Assembly (NCBI GenBank): GCA_002346305.1
Contig: DDZI01000005.1
Span: 7,192-19,253 of the forward strand
Direction: 5' to 3'
DNA length: 12,062 bases
Source of the DNA: Actinobacteria bacterium UBA3012
Lineage (GTDB): Bacteria > Actinomycetota > Actinomycetes > Nanopelagicales > Nanopelagicaceae
The notes below the pieces were generated by a model that worked only from the letters and a program-made list of their open reading frames with translations, had not been told where the DNA came from and ran no database searches. The position numbers and the translations under genes are program-made. Shown here in pieces: positions 1-6,776 of this stretch (positions within the stretch are counted from its first letter, which is position 1; every line of letters begins with the position of its first letter).

Positions 1-327
1 TCCATAAGTGACACGATCTAATTTAGTTACTCCATCAACTAAATCTGCGACCTCTCCGCCGAAATCTGCCCGTAACTGTTCAATTGAATATGAAGTATCT
101 TCAACGGTGTCATGTAACAGCGCGGCAATTATGGTTGAAGAGCCCATCCCCAACTCTGCCAATATTTGAGCAACTGCTACTGGGTGAGAGATGTACTCCT
201 CGCCAGATTTTCGATTTTGTCCTAAGTGCGCTTTTTCCGCGGTTTCGTAAGCCCGCTCAATATCAGCGCGTTCTTTTTTATTCGCATCGATAATCGACAG
301 TAACGGCGAAATCAGGGTCGAACTCAT
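1..327 (-). CDS. relA: Bifunctional (p)ppGpp synthetase/hydrolase RelA/Rel, N-terminal part
   Basis: The first 109 residues of a Rel-type stringent-response enzyme, cut by the window edge. Long Rel proteins make (p)ppGpp from ATP and GTP/GDP and hydrolyse it to GDP/GTP plus pyrophosphate in the cytoplasm. Only the start of the Mn-dependent HD hydrolase domain is seen: RKSGEEYISHP at 39-49 with metal-ligand candidate H48, then LLHDTVED at 71-77 with the HD pair H72-D73, then DGVTKLD at 98-104. These residues suggest an active hydrolase; the synthetase, TGS and ACT domains lie outside. The start at 327 leaves only about nine residues before the conserved region, shorter than many actinobacterial homologues. 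There is no Shine-Dalgarno sequence; a TAGGCT element ends six bases above the ATG, so the mRNA may be leaderless. It follows secF by 45 bases. The apt gene common at this place in actinobacteria is missing. Identity is near certain. Confidence 0.95.
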   Translation of the reverse strand, partial: MSSTLISPLLSIIDANKKERADIERAYETAEKAHLGQNRKSGEEYISHPVAVAQILAELGMGSSTIIAALLHDTVEDTSYSIEQLRADFGGEVADLVDGVTKLDRVTYG

Positions 328-333
328 GCAGAC

Positions 334-339
334 AGCCTA
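334..339 (-). promoter_or_regulatory. Candidate -10 element for leaderless relA
   Basis: TAGGCT reading on the minus strand, six bases from the relA ATG. It fits the actinobacterial -10 pattern TANNNT, and a start site about seven bases downstream would fall at or next to the ATG. No convincing -35 is seen. The assignment is inferred from position and from the same hexamer at three other starts in the window. Confidence 0.5.
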
Positions 340-343
340 CGGT

Positions 344-380
344 TACTTACCCCGACTACGGATTACTTACCACTACTTAC
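344..380 (-). repeat. Phased GTAAGTA heptamers upstream of relA
   Basis: Three minus-strand copies of GTAAGTA lie at 374-380, 364-370 and 344-350, spaced 10 and 20 bases. The first overlaps the last codons and stop of secF. The two inner copies are each followed by a CCGTAG-like stretch, the lower one running into the candidate relA -10. The spacing is close to one and two helical turns, as for a protein bound on one face. The repeat is seen directly; an operator or activator role is inference. Confidence 0.45.
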
Positions 381-1443
381 GTTTCTTAGCTTTCTTCCGC
401 TTAGGTTGATTCCGCGGCCCACGCTCACCGGTAGCGGTTGAAGCAGCCGTTGCAACGGCAGCGGCCCCTACATCGCTCTTTCCGGTACGAGCATTAACCC
501 GTTTTGATAACGCTTTCATCGCTGGTTCGCGCTCACGCATCGCAGCCAAGAATGGTGTCGCCACGAAGATTGAGGAGTACGTACCAACTATTAATCCGAT
601 GAACAAGGCCAGTGATAGATCTTTAAGTGGGCCTGCTCCAAGTACGCCAGTTCCGATAAACAAAATTGAACCAACCGGTAATAGCGCAACAACTGAGGTG
701 TTAATAGATCGGACCAATGTTTGATTGACTGCCAAGTTTGCAGCAGCAGAGTAAGTCAATCTTGAGCCACCGGCTATTCCACGCGTGTTCTCACGCACCT
801 TATCGAAAACGACAACTGTGTCATAAAGTGAATAACCTAAAATTGTTAAGAAACCAATTACCGTCGCTGGCGTTACTTCGAAACCAATCAAGGAATAAAT
901 TCCGACCGTAATCCAGACGTCATGGAATAACGCGATTATCGCGGCGACCGCCATTTTCGGTTCAAAGGCAATAGATAAAAAGATGATAATCACCAAGAGG
1001 AATACCGCCAATGCGGTTAACGCTTTTCTTGTAATCTCTTCGCCCCAAGATGGTCCAACTAATCGAGTATCAATTTCATTTTTAGCAACTGAAAAAGTTG
1101 AAGATAAAACATCAGCAACTCGTGACGACTCAACACTGGTGAGCACCCCTGTTTGGATTCGGACTTTATCGGATCCAATAGTTTGAATAATTGGCTCTCC
1201 CGGTACATTTGCTTTACTCATGGCTGCTCGTGCATCTGGGACACTTACGCCAGCTTTATTAACTATAAATTCTGATCCACCCTTAAATTCGATGCCTAAA
1301 TGTAATCCTTGCACTCCGAGCGCGAGTGAGGAGGTGATAATTAAAAAGGCAGAGAGTCCATACCATCTACGACGGTTCTCAATAAAATTAAAGGACTTTT
1401 CGCCACGGTATAAACGATCTCCGAAAGAAAGTTTGGCACTCAT
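373..1443 (-). CDS. secF: Protein translocase subunit SecF
   Basis: SecF is an RND-superfamily inner-membrane partner of SecD that uses the proton motive force to help SecYEG-translocated proteins leave the channel. The 356 residues show the family layout: a membrane segment near 28-46, the GIEFKGGSEF motif at 49-58 at the start of the periplasmic-type P1 domain, then five more membrane segments about 140-160, 164-186, 192-214, 248-268 and 275-300. The conserved stretch GYSLYDTVVVFDKVREN at 203-219 is characteristic. The tail after 300 is Ala-rich and ends in the very basic KRKKAKKRK (348-356), probably cytoplasmic. The ATG directly follows the secD TAA with no spacer, and its ribosome site AGGGAG (1451-1456) lies inside the secD end, so the two are probably translationally coupled. 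Identity is near certain. Confidence 0.97.
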   Translation of the reverse strand: MSAKLSFGDRLYRGEKSFNFIENRRRWYGLSAFLIITSSLALGVQGLHLGIEFKGGSEFIVNKAGVSVPDARAAMSKANVPGEPIIQTIGSDKVRIQTGVLTSVESSRVADVLSSTFSVAKNEIDTRLVGPSWGEEITRKALTALAVFLLVIIIFLSIAFEPKMAVAAIIALFHDVWITVGIYSLIGFEVTPATVIGFLTILGYSLYDTVVVFDKVRENTRGIAGGSRLTYSAAANLAVNQTLVRSINTSVVALLPVGSILFIGTGVLGAGPLKDLSLALFIGLIVGTYSSIFVATPFLAAMREREPAMKALSKRVNARTGKSDVGAAAVATAASTATGERGPRNQPKRKKAKKRK

Positions 1444-3114
1444 TTAATTGCTCCCTTTCTCATTTTTTGCTGCAAACGTAGCACCTGGCACTTTGTGGGC
1501 ATTAAGACCTGACATTGGATGGCCCTCTCGGAAAAATTTAAGATTTGCCATTACCGTAATAATCGGTTTGGTGAACAAGAAGACAATGATTAAATCAATC
1601 ACAGTTGTTAATCCAAGGGCGAAAGCAAAACCGCGCACATTTCCAATTGCAAAAATGTAGAGCAATAAGGCTGCAATTAGAGAAACAATATCTGAGATGA
1701 TGATGGTTCTACGTGCACGTTGCCATCCCATTTCTACAGCAGAGCGTAAAGATCTGCCTTCTCGGATTTCATCTCTAAGACGTTCAAAATAAATAATAAA
1801 TGAATCCGCTGTAATACCAATGGCCACAATTGCTCCAGCAATACCAGCTAATGTCAATGTGAATCCAATATTTTCACCCAACACAGCTACCGTTAGGTAA
1901 AGCATTAACGCAGCCAAGGCGAGTGATCCAACAGTCACCAAACCAAGTGCTCGGTAATACAAGAGTGAGTAAATCACTACCAAAATCAAACCTAAACCAC
2001 CGGCGAGAAGACCAGCACGTAATTGATCAGTTCCAAGTGTTGGTGAAACTTGTTGAATCTCACCTCTGTCAAAAGCCAACGGTAATGATCCATATTTCAG
2101 AACATTTGCTAAATCACTTGCCTCTTGCTGAGTAAAGTCACCAGTAATCTGTGCGCTTCCGCCGGTAATGGCACTGATAATTCGTGGCGCTGAAACTACG
2201 AGACCGTCAAGCACAATAGCTACTTGATTTTGTGGAGCGGTAAGTGAAACTACTCGCTGGGTGACCGCACTAAATTGCCCACTACCCTCTTTATTAAAAT
2301 CAAGAGATACGAACCAACCACCGCTTCCTTCTTGATCAATTGCCGCTGATGCATTTTTTACTTGAGTACCAAGAACTTCGGCCGGTCCTAAAACATAACG
2401 TGCGCTTCCATCACGATCGCAAGTAACCAAAGGTAGCTCTGGAGAATCTCCTCCACCACCTCGTGTTGATTCTTCTTTTGTGCAATCTAACGCTGCAAAT
2501 TGTTGTGAAAGCAACTCTCCGGCGGCGGCAACTGCTTGAGCTTGTGCATCACTCTCTGGAGTTGATTCTGGAGTTGACGCCGGCGCAGGTGCAGGTTCAG
2601 GTGTACTTGCTTTTGGCGTAACAATCGGTGCTGGATCTGCAAAATATGGTGCACTCTTGGAAAGTTTAGAAGTTGATCCTGATGGAGTCGCTGCTGGTGC
2701 TGGTGCTGGTACTTCTACTGCGCCACCGGTTGCCAAGACTTGGCGAAAACGTAACTCAGCGGTTTGGCCAACTAATTCGACAACTCGCTCACCAGATTCC
2801 CCTGGAACAGAGATCAAAATTTGTCGGTTGGTACCGCTTCCTTGGGCCACAACTTCACTTTCGGCAACACCAAGTGAGTTAACTCGCTGGCGAATAATTG
2901 TTACGGCTTGATCAATAGATTCATTTGTTACTTTGCCTTCTTGGCCAGCTGAAATCCGTGGTTGCAAGATAACGCTGGTGCCGCCCCGAAGATCTAAACC
3001 AAGACGAACTTCAGTAGCGCCTTGGATAAATACTGAGGCCCCTAAAGCAATAAAGATCAACAAAAGGGCGATAAATGAGCGGCCCGGCCGAGAAGTATAA
3101 GAAGTCGTAGACAC
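1444..3114 (-). CDS. secD: Protein translocase subunit SecD
   Basis: SecD pairs with SecF to drive the late steps of Sec export. The 556 residues begin with a membrane segment (about 13-31) followed by the signature LGLDLRGGTSV at 38-47. The extracytoplasmic domain carries a Pro/Ala/Ser/Thr-rich linker at about 133-190, then C211 and C232, which could form a disulfide. Five membrane segments follow at about 367-386, 389-411, 416-440, 471-491 and 496-518, with the conserved ITADSFIIYFERLRDE at 434-449. The start is GTG at 3112-3114, eleven bases after ruvB. No Shine-Dalgarno sequence precedes it. TAGACT, overlapping the ruvB stop, lies eight bases above the GTG and could be a leaderless -10; coupling to ruvB is the alternative. 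The usual yajC gene between ruvB and secD is absent. Identity is near certain; the start is good but not proven. Confidence 0.97.
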   Translation of the reverse strand: MSTTSYTSRPGRSFIALLLIFIALGASVFIQGATEVRLGLDLRGGTSVILQPRISAGQEGKVTNESIDQAVTIIRQRVNSLGVAESEVVAQGSGTNRQILISVPGESGERVVELVGQTAELRFRQVLATGGAVEVPAPAPAATPSGSTSKLSKSAPYFADPAPIVTPKASTPEPAPAPASTPESTPESDAQAQAVAAAGELLSQQFAALDCTKEESTRGGGGDSPELPLVTCDRDGSARYVLGPAEVLGTQVKNASAAIDQEGSGGWFVSLDFNKEGSGQFSAVTQRVVSLTAPQNQVAIVLDGLVVSAPRIISAITGGSAQITGDFTQQEASDLANVLKYGSLPLAFDRGEIQQVSPTLGTDQLRAGLLAGGLGLILVVIYSLLYYRALGLVTVGSLALAALMLYLTVAVLGENIGFTLTLAGIAGAIVAIGITADSFIIYFERLRDEIREGRSLRSAVEMGWQRARRTIIISDIVSLIAALLLYIFAIGNVRGFAFALGLTTVIDLIIVFLFTKPIITVMANLKFFREGHPMSGLNAHKVPGATFAAKNEKGSN

Positions 3115-3125
3115 GAGGGGTGAGT

Positions 3126-4193
3126 CTAGGGTTCTAACGGGCTAGAAGCGAACTCGCCCCCGCTAAATAGGTTGAGGCTCTCAGGCGGGGTTAAGCCCAA
3201 ATGTCGCCACCCAGCCTCAGTCGCCACCCGTCCTCTAGGGGTACGTAACAACAACCCGGTGCGGACTAAAAATGGCTCACAAACCGCTTCCACCGTCTCG
3301 ACCTCTTCGCCCACTGTGAGCGCCAAAGTTGAGATTCCAACCGGCCCGCCATTGAAGCGCTCCACGATGGCTCGCAAAATTGATCGGTCCAATCGATCAA
3401 GTCCGAGTTGGTCAACTTCGTAAAGTTCTAGCGCTGCTTCAACTTGTGCAACTGAGATCGATTTATTTTTACCAGAAGCACTATGAACTTGCGCATAATC
3501 CCGGACACGTCGAAGTAAACGATTAGCAATTCTTGGAGTGCCTCTTGATCTGCCTGCAATTTCATTTATTGAATCAGCTGAAATTTCTAGTTGTAATAAC
3601 TTCGCACTTCTTACAAGCACCCGAGTCAACTCTGTTGCATCATAAAAATCCAACAAAGCCGTGAAGCCAAATCTGTCACGTAGTGGACTTGGTAATAATC
3701 CGGCACGAGTGGTTGCGCCTATCAAAGTGAATTTAGGTATTGCTAGAGGAATCGATGCAGCGCCGGCACCCTTTCCAACAATTATGTCGACCCGAAAATC
3801 TTCCATCGCAAGGTAGAGCATCTCTTCCGCGGGACGAGACATCCGATGGATCTCATCGACAAAGAGAATTTCGCCTTCTGTCAGAGTTGAAAGTATTGCC
3901 GCTAAGTCGCCTGCTCTTTGCAAAGTTGGCCCGCTCGTAATTCGTAATGGTGCATTCATCTCGGTCGCAACAATGTAAGCAAGTGTTGTTTTACCTAATC
4001 CTGGTGGACCTGAAAGCAAAATATGGTCTGCAGCACTGCCTCTTTGCTTAGAGGCTTCTAAAACTAAACTTAATTGTTCGCAAACTCTTTTTTGACCAAT
4101 AAATTCACCCAGAGATTTTGGCCTTAAAGCACCATCTATTCCTTCATCTAATGAGTGAAGAGCACCTGAAGTTAATGGTTGATCCTCATCCAC
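3126..4193 (-). CDS. ruvB: Holliday junction branch migration ATPase RuvB
   Basis: RuvB is the hexameric AAA+ motor that, with RuvA, drives branch migration of Holliday junctions in recombination repair. Counting from the GTG at 4193 (355 residues), Walker A GPPGLGKT is at 62-69 and Walker B LFVDEIH at 110-116. Sensor IGATTRAGLLPSPLRDRFG covers about 158-176, with the arginine-finger segment LRDRFG at 171-176. A C-terminal winged-helix domain contains GISTLALTVGEEVETVEAV. Two starts are possible: GTG at 4200-4202 (three residues longer) and GTG at 4191-4193. I prefer the second because GAGGTGG at 4199-4205 sits five bases upstream as a ribosome site. Either overlaps the end of ruvA (8 or 17 bases), so the genes are coupled. 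All catalytic motifs are intact. Identity is near certain. Confidence 0.97.
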   Translation of the reverse strand: MDEDQPLTSGALHSLDEGIDGALRPKSLGEFIGQKRVCEQLSLVLEASKQRGSAADHILLSGPPGLGKTTLAYIVATEMNAPLRITSGPTLQRAGDLAAILSTLTEGEILFVDEIHRMSRPAEEMLYLAMEDFRVDIIVGKGAGAASIPLAIPKFTLIGATTRAGLLPSPLRDRFGFTALLDFYDATELTRVLVRSAKLLQLEISADSINEIAGRSRGTPRIANRLLRRVRDYAQVHSASGKNKSISVAQVEAALELYEVDQLGLDRLDRSILRAIVERFNGGPVGISTLALTVGEEVETVEAVCEPFLVRTGLLLRTPRGRVATEAGWRHLGLTPPESLNLFSGGEFASSPLEP

Positions 4194-4791
4194 GTGAACC
4201 ACCTCGACTCTGTGGTGATTGCAAATTCAACAGTGCGACTCTGAGTTTTTCTTCAAGTGGTTGATCTAGTGCGGATACCGAAACTGAGGCAATTGCTTGA
4301 TCTATTTCGCGACCGGTGAATCCCAACCCAGACAGAGCAGCACTAATAGAACTTTGCCACGCAGTATCTCCAGTAACGCTTCTTTGATTCACTCCAGAAA
4401 CTTTATCCTTTAATTCCAAAATAATTCTCGCTGCGCCTTTTTTGCCTAAACCAGAAACTTTTTCAAGCGCTGCGGCACTTTCACTCCCAATTGCATTTCT
4501 TAAATCGCTGACTGTCAAAGTATTTAAAATTGATTGCGCAACTCGTGGTCCGATTCCAGTTACAGTTTGTAAAAGCACAAACAAATCTCTTTCTTGAGTA
4601 TCTTCAAATCCAAAAAGCGTTAATGAGTCCTCGCGAACCATTAATGAAGTATGCAAAGTTGCTTTAGATCCGATGCTTAATGTTTGCAGCGTTCTCTCAA
4701 CAACCAAAGTTGAGATTCCAACTCCCCCAACATCAATCACAACCGAGTTATCGACAATCGCTAAAACCTCTCCTCTAATACTGGCAATCAT
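4186..4791 (-). CDS. ruvA: Holliday junction DNA helicase subunit RuvA
   Basis: RuvA binds the four-way junction as a tetramer and loads RuvB. The 201 residues have the usual length and three-part layout. An N-terminal OB-fold domain (about 1-63) begins MIASIRGEVL. A middle domain has two helix-hairpin-helix motifs, VTGIGPRVA at 77-85 and VSGLGKKGA at 112-120. After a linker, a small C-terminal RuvB-binding domain (about 147-192) contains AALSGLGFTGREIDQAI. The ATG overlaps the ruvC stop by four bases (ATGA) and the 3' end overlaps ruvB, so ruvC, ruvA and ruvB form one translationally coupled set. Identity is near certain. Confidence 0.97.
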   Translation of the reverse strand: MIASIRGEVLAIVDNSVVIDVGGVGISTLVVERTLQTLSIGSKATLHTSLMVREDSLTLFGFEDTQERDLFVLLQTVTGIGPRVAQSILNTLTVSDLRNAIGSESAAALEKVSGLGKKGAARIILELKDKVSGVNQRSVTGDTAWQSSISAALSGLGFTGREIDQAIASVSVSALDQPLEEKLRVALLNLQSPQSRGGSRG

Positions 4792-5294
4792 CGCAACCTG
4801 GCGCTTTCAATTCGGGCTTTCATCGGTGCCCGAATTATGTGACAGATCGCTAGCGCTAATGCGTCCGCCGAATCTGCAGGTTTTGGTATCTCATCTAATT
4901 TCAATAAGCGTTTCACCATTTCACCAACTTGTAGTTTTCCAGCGACGCCAGAACCAGTAACTGCAGCTTTGACTTCAGTTGGCGTATGTAGTGCGACTGG
5001 AATATTGCGTTGAGCTGCGAGAAGTAAAGCGATTCCGGCGGCTTGCGCAGTCTCCATCGCACTGGCTCGGTTGGCTTGCGCAAATACTCGCTCTACCGCG
5101 ATTGAGTCCGGTTTAATTCTCTCAATCCATTCAATCAACCCATTTGATATTTCAAGCAAACGTAATTCAACCGGCAACTCCGCTGAGGATCGAATCACTC
5201 CCACATCAACCAGCTTTAAAATCTGGCCCGGGGCGCCGGAAACCGCGCCAACCCCACACCTTGTTAAACCAGGGTCGACACCAAGAACTAACAT
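4788..5294 (-). CDS. ruvC: Holliday junction resolvase RuvC
   Basis: RuvC is the dimeric endonuclease that cuts Holliday junctions symmetrically, acting with RuvAB. The 168 residues keep the four acidic metal-binding residues of the RNase H-like fold: D7 in LGVDPGLTRCG, E68 in IAVERVFAQAN, and D141 and D144 in KPADSADALALA. The segment TPTEVKAAVTGSGVAGKLQV (104-123) is also typical. Upstream there is no clear ribosome site, but TAGGCT lies exactly seven bases above the ATG, which suggests a leaderless transcript in addition to read-through from yebC 67 bases upstream. The end overlaps ruvA by four bases. Identity is near certain; the promoter is inference. Confidence 0.97.
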   Translation of the reverse strand: MLVLGVDPGLTRCGVGAVSGAPGQILKLVDVGVIRSSAELPVELRLLEISNGLIEWIERIKPDSIAVERVFAQANRASAMETAQAAGIALLLAAQRNIPVALHTPTEVKAAVTGSGVAGKLQVGEMVKRLLKLDEIPKPADSADALALAICHIIRAPMKARIESARLR

Positions 5295-5301
5295 GAACTA
5301 G

Positions 5302-5307
5302 AGCCTA
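5302..5307 (-). promoter_or_regulatory. Candidate -10 element for leaderless ruvC
   Basis: TAGGCT on the minus strand with a seven-base spacer to the ruvC ATG, so initiation about seven bases downstream would begin at the ATG itself. It matches TANNNT. No good -35 is visible 16-18 bases upstream. The gap 5295-5361 shows no convincing terminator: the short GGCTTTAAGCC dyad just after the yebC stop has almost no loop and no U-run. Confidence 0.5.
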
Positions 5308-5361
5308 ATTGAGGGCAGTTGATCGGGACGGCTGCCTCGCCGAAAAGCCAGGCTTAAAGCC

Positions 5362-6114
5362 TTACAGATTAGCCATTACCTCATCTGAGACATCAAAATT
5401 GGCGAAAACGTTCTGCACATCATCGCAATCTTCGATTGCTTCAATTAATGCAAAAACTTTATTCGCTCCATCAGCATCTAATTCAATTGTCATGGTCGGT
5501 AAAAATGGAGTGTCAGCAGATTCATAATCAATCTTTACACCTTGCAACGCTTGCCGAACTTTGACTACCGCTGACGCATCGCTGATGATTTCAAAGCTTT
5601 CGCCGAGATCATTTATCTCTTCTGCTCCGGCATCAAGTACAACTGCTAATAAATCATCCTCTGTTATAGCCCCAGCATTTTTAGAAACTATAACTACTCC
5701 CCGGCGACCAAATAGATAGGAAACAGAACCTGGATCAGCCATTGATCCACCATTTCGAGTTACCGCTAAGCGAACTTCACCGGCTGCGCGGTTTCTATTA
5801 TCAGACAAACATTCAATTAATAGCGCAACCCCATTAGGACCGTACCCCTCATACATAATTGTTTCCCAATTTGCGCCACCAGATTCAAGTCCACCACCAC
5901 GTTTGAGCGCACGTTCGATGTTGTCTGACGGAACTGAATTCTTTTTGGCTTTGGTAATCGCATCAAACAAGGTTGGGTTTCCGGCTACATCTATACCACC
6001 GGTCCGTGCAGCAACTTCAATACCCTTAATCAACTTCGCAAATGTTTTTGCTCTGCGACCATCAATGATCGCTTTCTTATGCTTAGTAGTCGCCCATTTG
6101 GAATGACCCGACAT
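5362..6114 (-). CDS. yebC: YebC/TACO1-family protein
   Basis: A YebC-family cytoplasmic protein of 250 residues, the usual length. The signature start MSGHSKWATTKHKKA is intact, followed by the conserved NPTLFDAITKAKKNSVPSDN (46-65) and YEGYGPNGVALLIE (88-101). Members have been described as DNA-binding transcriptional regulators; more recent work links the family to ribosomes and relief of stalling at proline-rich sequences. The sequence alone does not decide which applies here. The ATG has the strongest ribosome site in the window, AAGGAGAT at 6120-6127, five bases away. The gene stands in front of ruvCAB, a linkage found in many bacteria. A candidate promoter with a LexA-like box precedes it. 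Identity is near certain, the biochemical role less so. Confidence 0.96.
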   Translation of the reverse strand: MSGHSKWATTKHKKAIIDGRRAKTFAKLIKGIEVAARTGGIDVAGNPTLFDAITKAKKNSVPSDNIERALKRGGGLESGGANWETIMYEGYGPNGVALLIECLSDNRNRAAGEVRLAVTRNGGSMADPGSVSYLFGRRGVVIVSKNAGAITEDDLLAVVLDAGAEEINDLGESFEIISDASAVVKVRQALQGVKIDYESADTPFLPTMTIELDADGANKVFALIEAIEDCDDVQNVFANFDVSDEVMANL

Positions 6115-6131
6115 TTCTCATCTCCTTGTTT

Positions 6132-6159
6132 AGCCTATTGCGAACTCTAGTTAATTCAA
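6132..6159 (-). promoter_or_regulatory. Candidate promoter of yebC-ruvCAB
   Basis: On the minus strand TTGAAT (6154-6159) and TAGGCT (6132-6137) are 16 bases apart, a plausible -35/-10 pair. TTGAAT matches four of six consensus positions and TAGGCT fits TANNNT. Initiation about seven bases below the -10 would give a leader of only 10-12 bases that still keeps GGAG. Prediction by eye only. Confidence 0.45.
6141..6154 (+). promoter_or_regulatory. Candidate LexA (SOS) box upstream of yebC-ruvCAB
   Basis: CGAACTCTAGTTAA matches eight of the ten defined positions of the Gram-positive/actinobacterial box CGAAC-N4-GTTCG; the last two bases differ. It lies in the spacer of the candidate yebC promoter, where bound LexA would block RNA polymerase. 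ruv genes are SOS-controlled in many bacteria, which makes this plausible, but one imperfect site by eye is weak evidence. Confidence 0.35.
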
Positions 6160-6746
6160 CAGATTTTATCAATAAAATAACGGTGAACTCGGAGATCACC
6201 AGTTAACTCTGGGTGAAATGATGAAACAAGTATATTTTTTTCTCTGGCTAAAACTGAATGCATTAATCCATCAGAACTCTTGATTTCTGCAAGTGATTTC
6301 ACATCAGCACCGATCTGCTCAATCCACGGTGCACGAATAAATATCGCGTTAAATGGTTTGGAATCGATTTCAGGAATTAACAACTCTTGCTCAAATGAAT
6401 CTACCTGACGGCCAAATGCATTTCTTTTCACCGTTATGTCGATTACTTCAAGAGTTTCTTGATCTGAGGTTCCGTCGATTATCTTGTTGGCAAGTAAAAT
6501 CATCCCAGCGCAACTTCCATAGACTGGTAACCCATTTGTTAATGCTTTTTGCAATGGTTCGAAGAGTTCAAATATTCGTAACAACTTTGCAATCGTGGTC
6601 GATTCCCCACCCGGAATTATCAAACCATCTAGATTTTCAAGATCACCTGGTCGTTTTACTTCAGTTGCAAAAGCCCCGCAATTTTCAATTGCAAAAATAT
6701 GCTCGCGAACATCACCTTGTAAAGCTAGTACGCCAATTCTTTTCAA
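6156..6746 (-). CDS. pdxT: Pyridoxal 5'-phosphate synthase glutaminase subunit PdxT
   Basis: PdxT hydrolyses glutamine and channels the ammonia to PdxS in the DXP-independent vitamin B6 pathway. The 196 residues form a class I (triad) glutamine amidotransferase: PGGEST at 45-50, nucleophile C79 in GSCAGMILLA, and the His/Glu pair H178 and E180 in SSFHPELTGD. The start MKRIGVLALQGDVREH is typical. The start codon is TTG (6744-6746); no in-frame ATG is available just upstream, and the ribosome site is weak (GAG five bases away). The 29-base gap from pdxS can fold into a hairpin containing that GAG, which suggests coupling to pdxS translation. Identity is near certain. Confidence 0.97.
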   Translation of the reverse strand: MKRIGVLALQGDVREHIFAIENCGAFATEVKRPGDLENLDGLIIPGGESTTIAKLLRIFELFEPLQKALTNGLPVYGSCAGMILLANKIIDGTSDQETLEVIDITVKRNAFGRQVDSFEQELLIPEIDSKPFNAIFIRAPWIEQIGADVKSLAEIKSSDGLMHSVLAREKNILVSSFHPELTGDLRVHRYFIDKIC

Positions 6747-6749
6747 CTG

Positions 6750-6776
6750 ATCTCAATTCATTTCGAAATTAGAGAT
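6750..6776 (-). promoter_or_regulatory. Hairpin between pdxS and pdxT covering the pdxT ribosome site
   Basis: In the minus-strand RNA, AUCUC at the pdxS stop pairs with GAGAU just before the pdxT start. After a one-base bulge, AAUUU pairs with GAAUU (one U-G pair), closing a six-base loop. The 3' arm includes the GAG used as the pdxT ribosome site. The DNA also holds the perfect palindrome ATTTCGAAAT (6760-6769). There is no U-run, so a terminator is unlikely. Folding was done by hand. Confidence 0.45.

Noticed and set aside
3131..3147. TTCTA/TAGAA dyad at the end of ruvB as a terminator
   Set aside because: A five-pair, mostly A-U stem within coding sequence and without a U-run is too weak.
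5295..5361. Possible terminator between yebC and ruvC
   Set aside because: GGCTTTAAGCC leaves almost no loop, the other pairings are three to four bases, and no U-run follows.
6353..6772. Open frame of 139 codons on the plus strand opposite pdxT
   Set aside because: It lies fully antisense to pdxT, whose catalytic triad is intact, and its translation resembles no family. It is a shadow frame.
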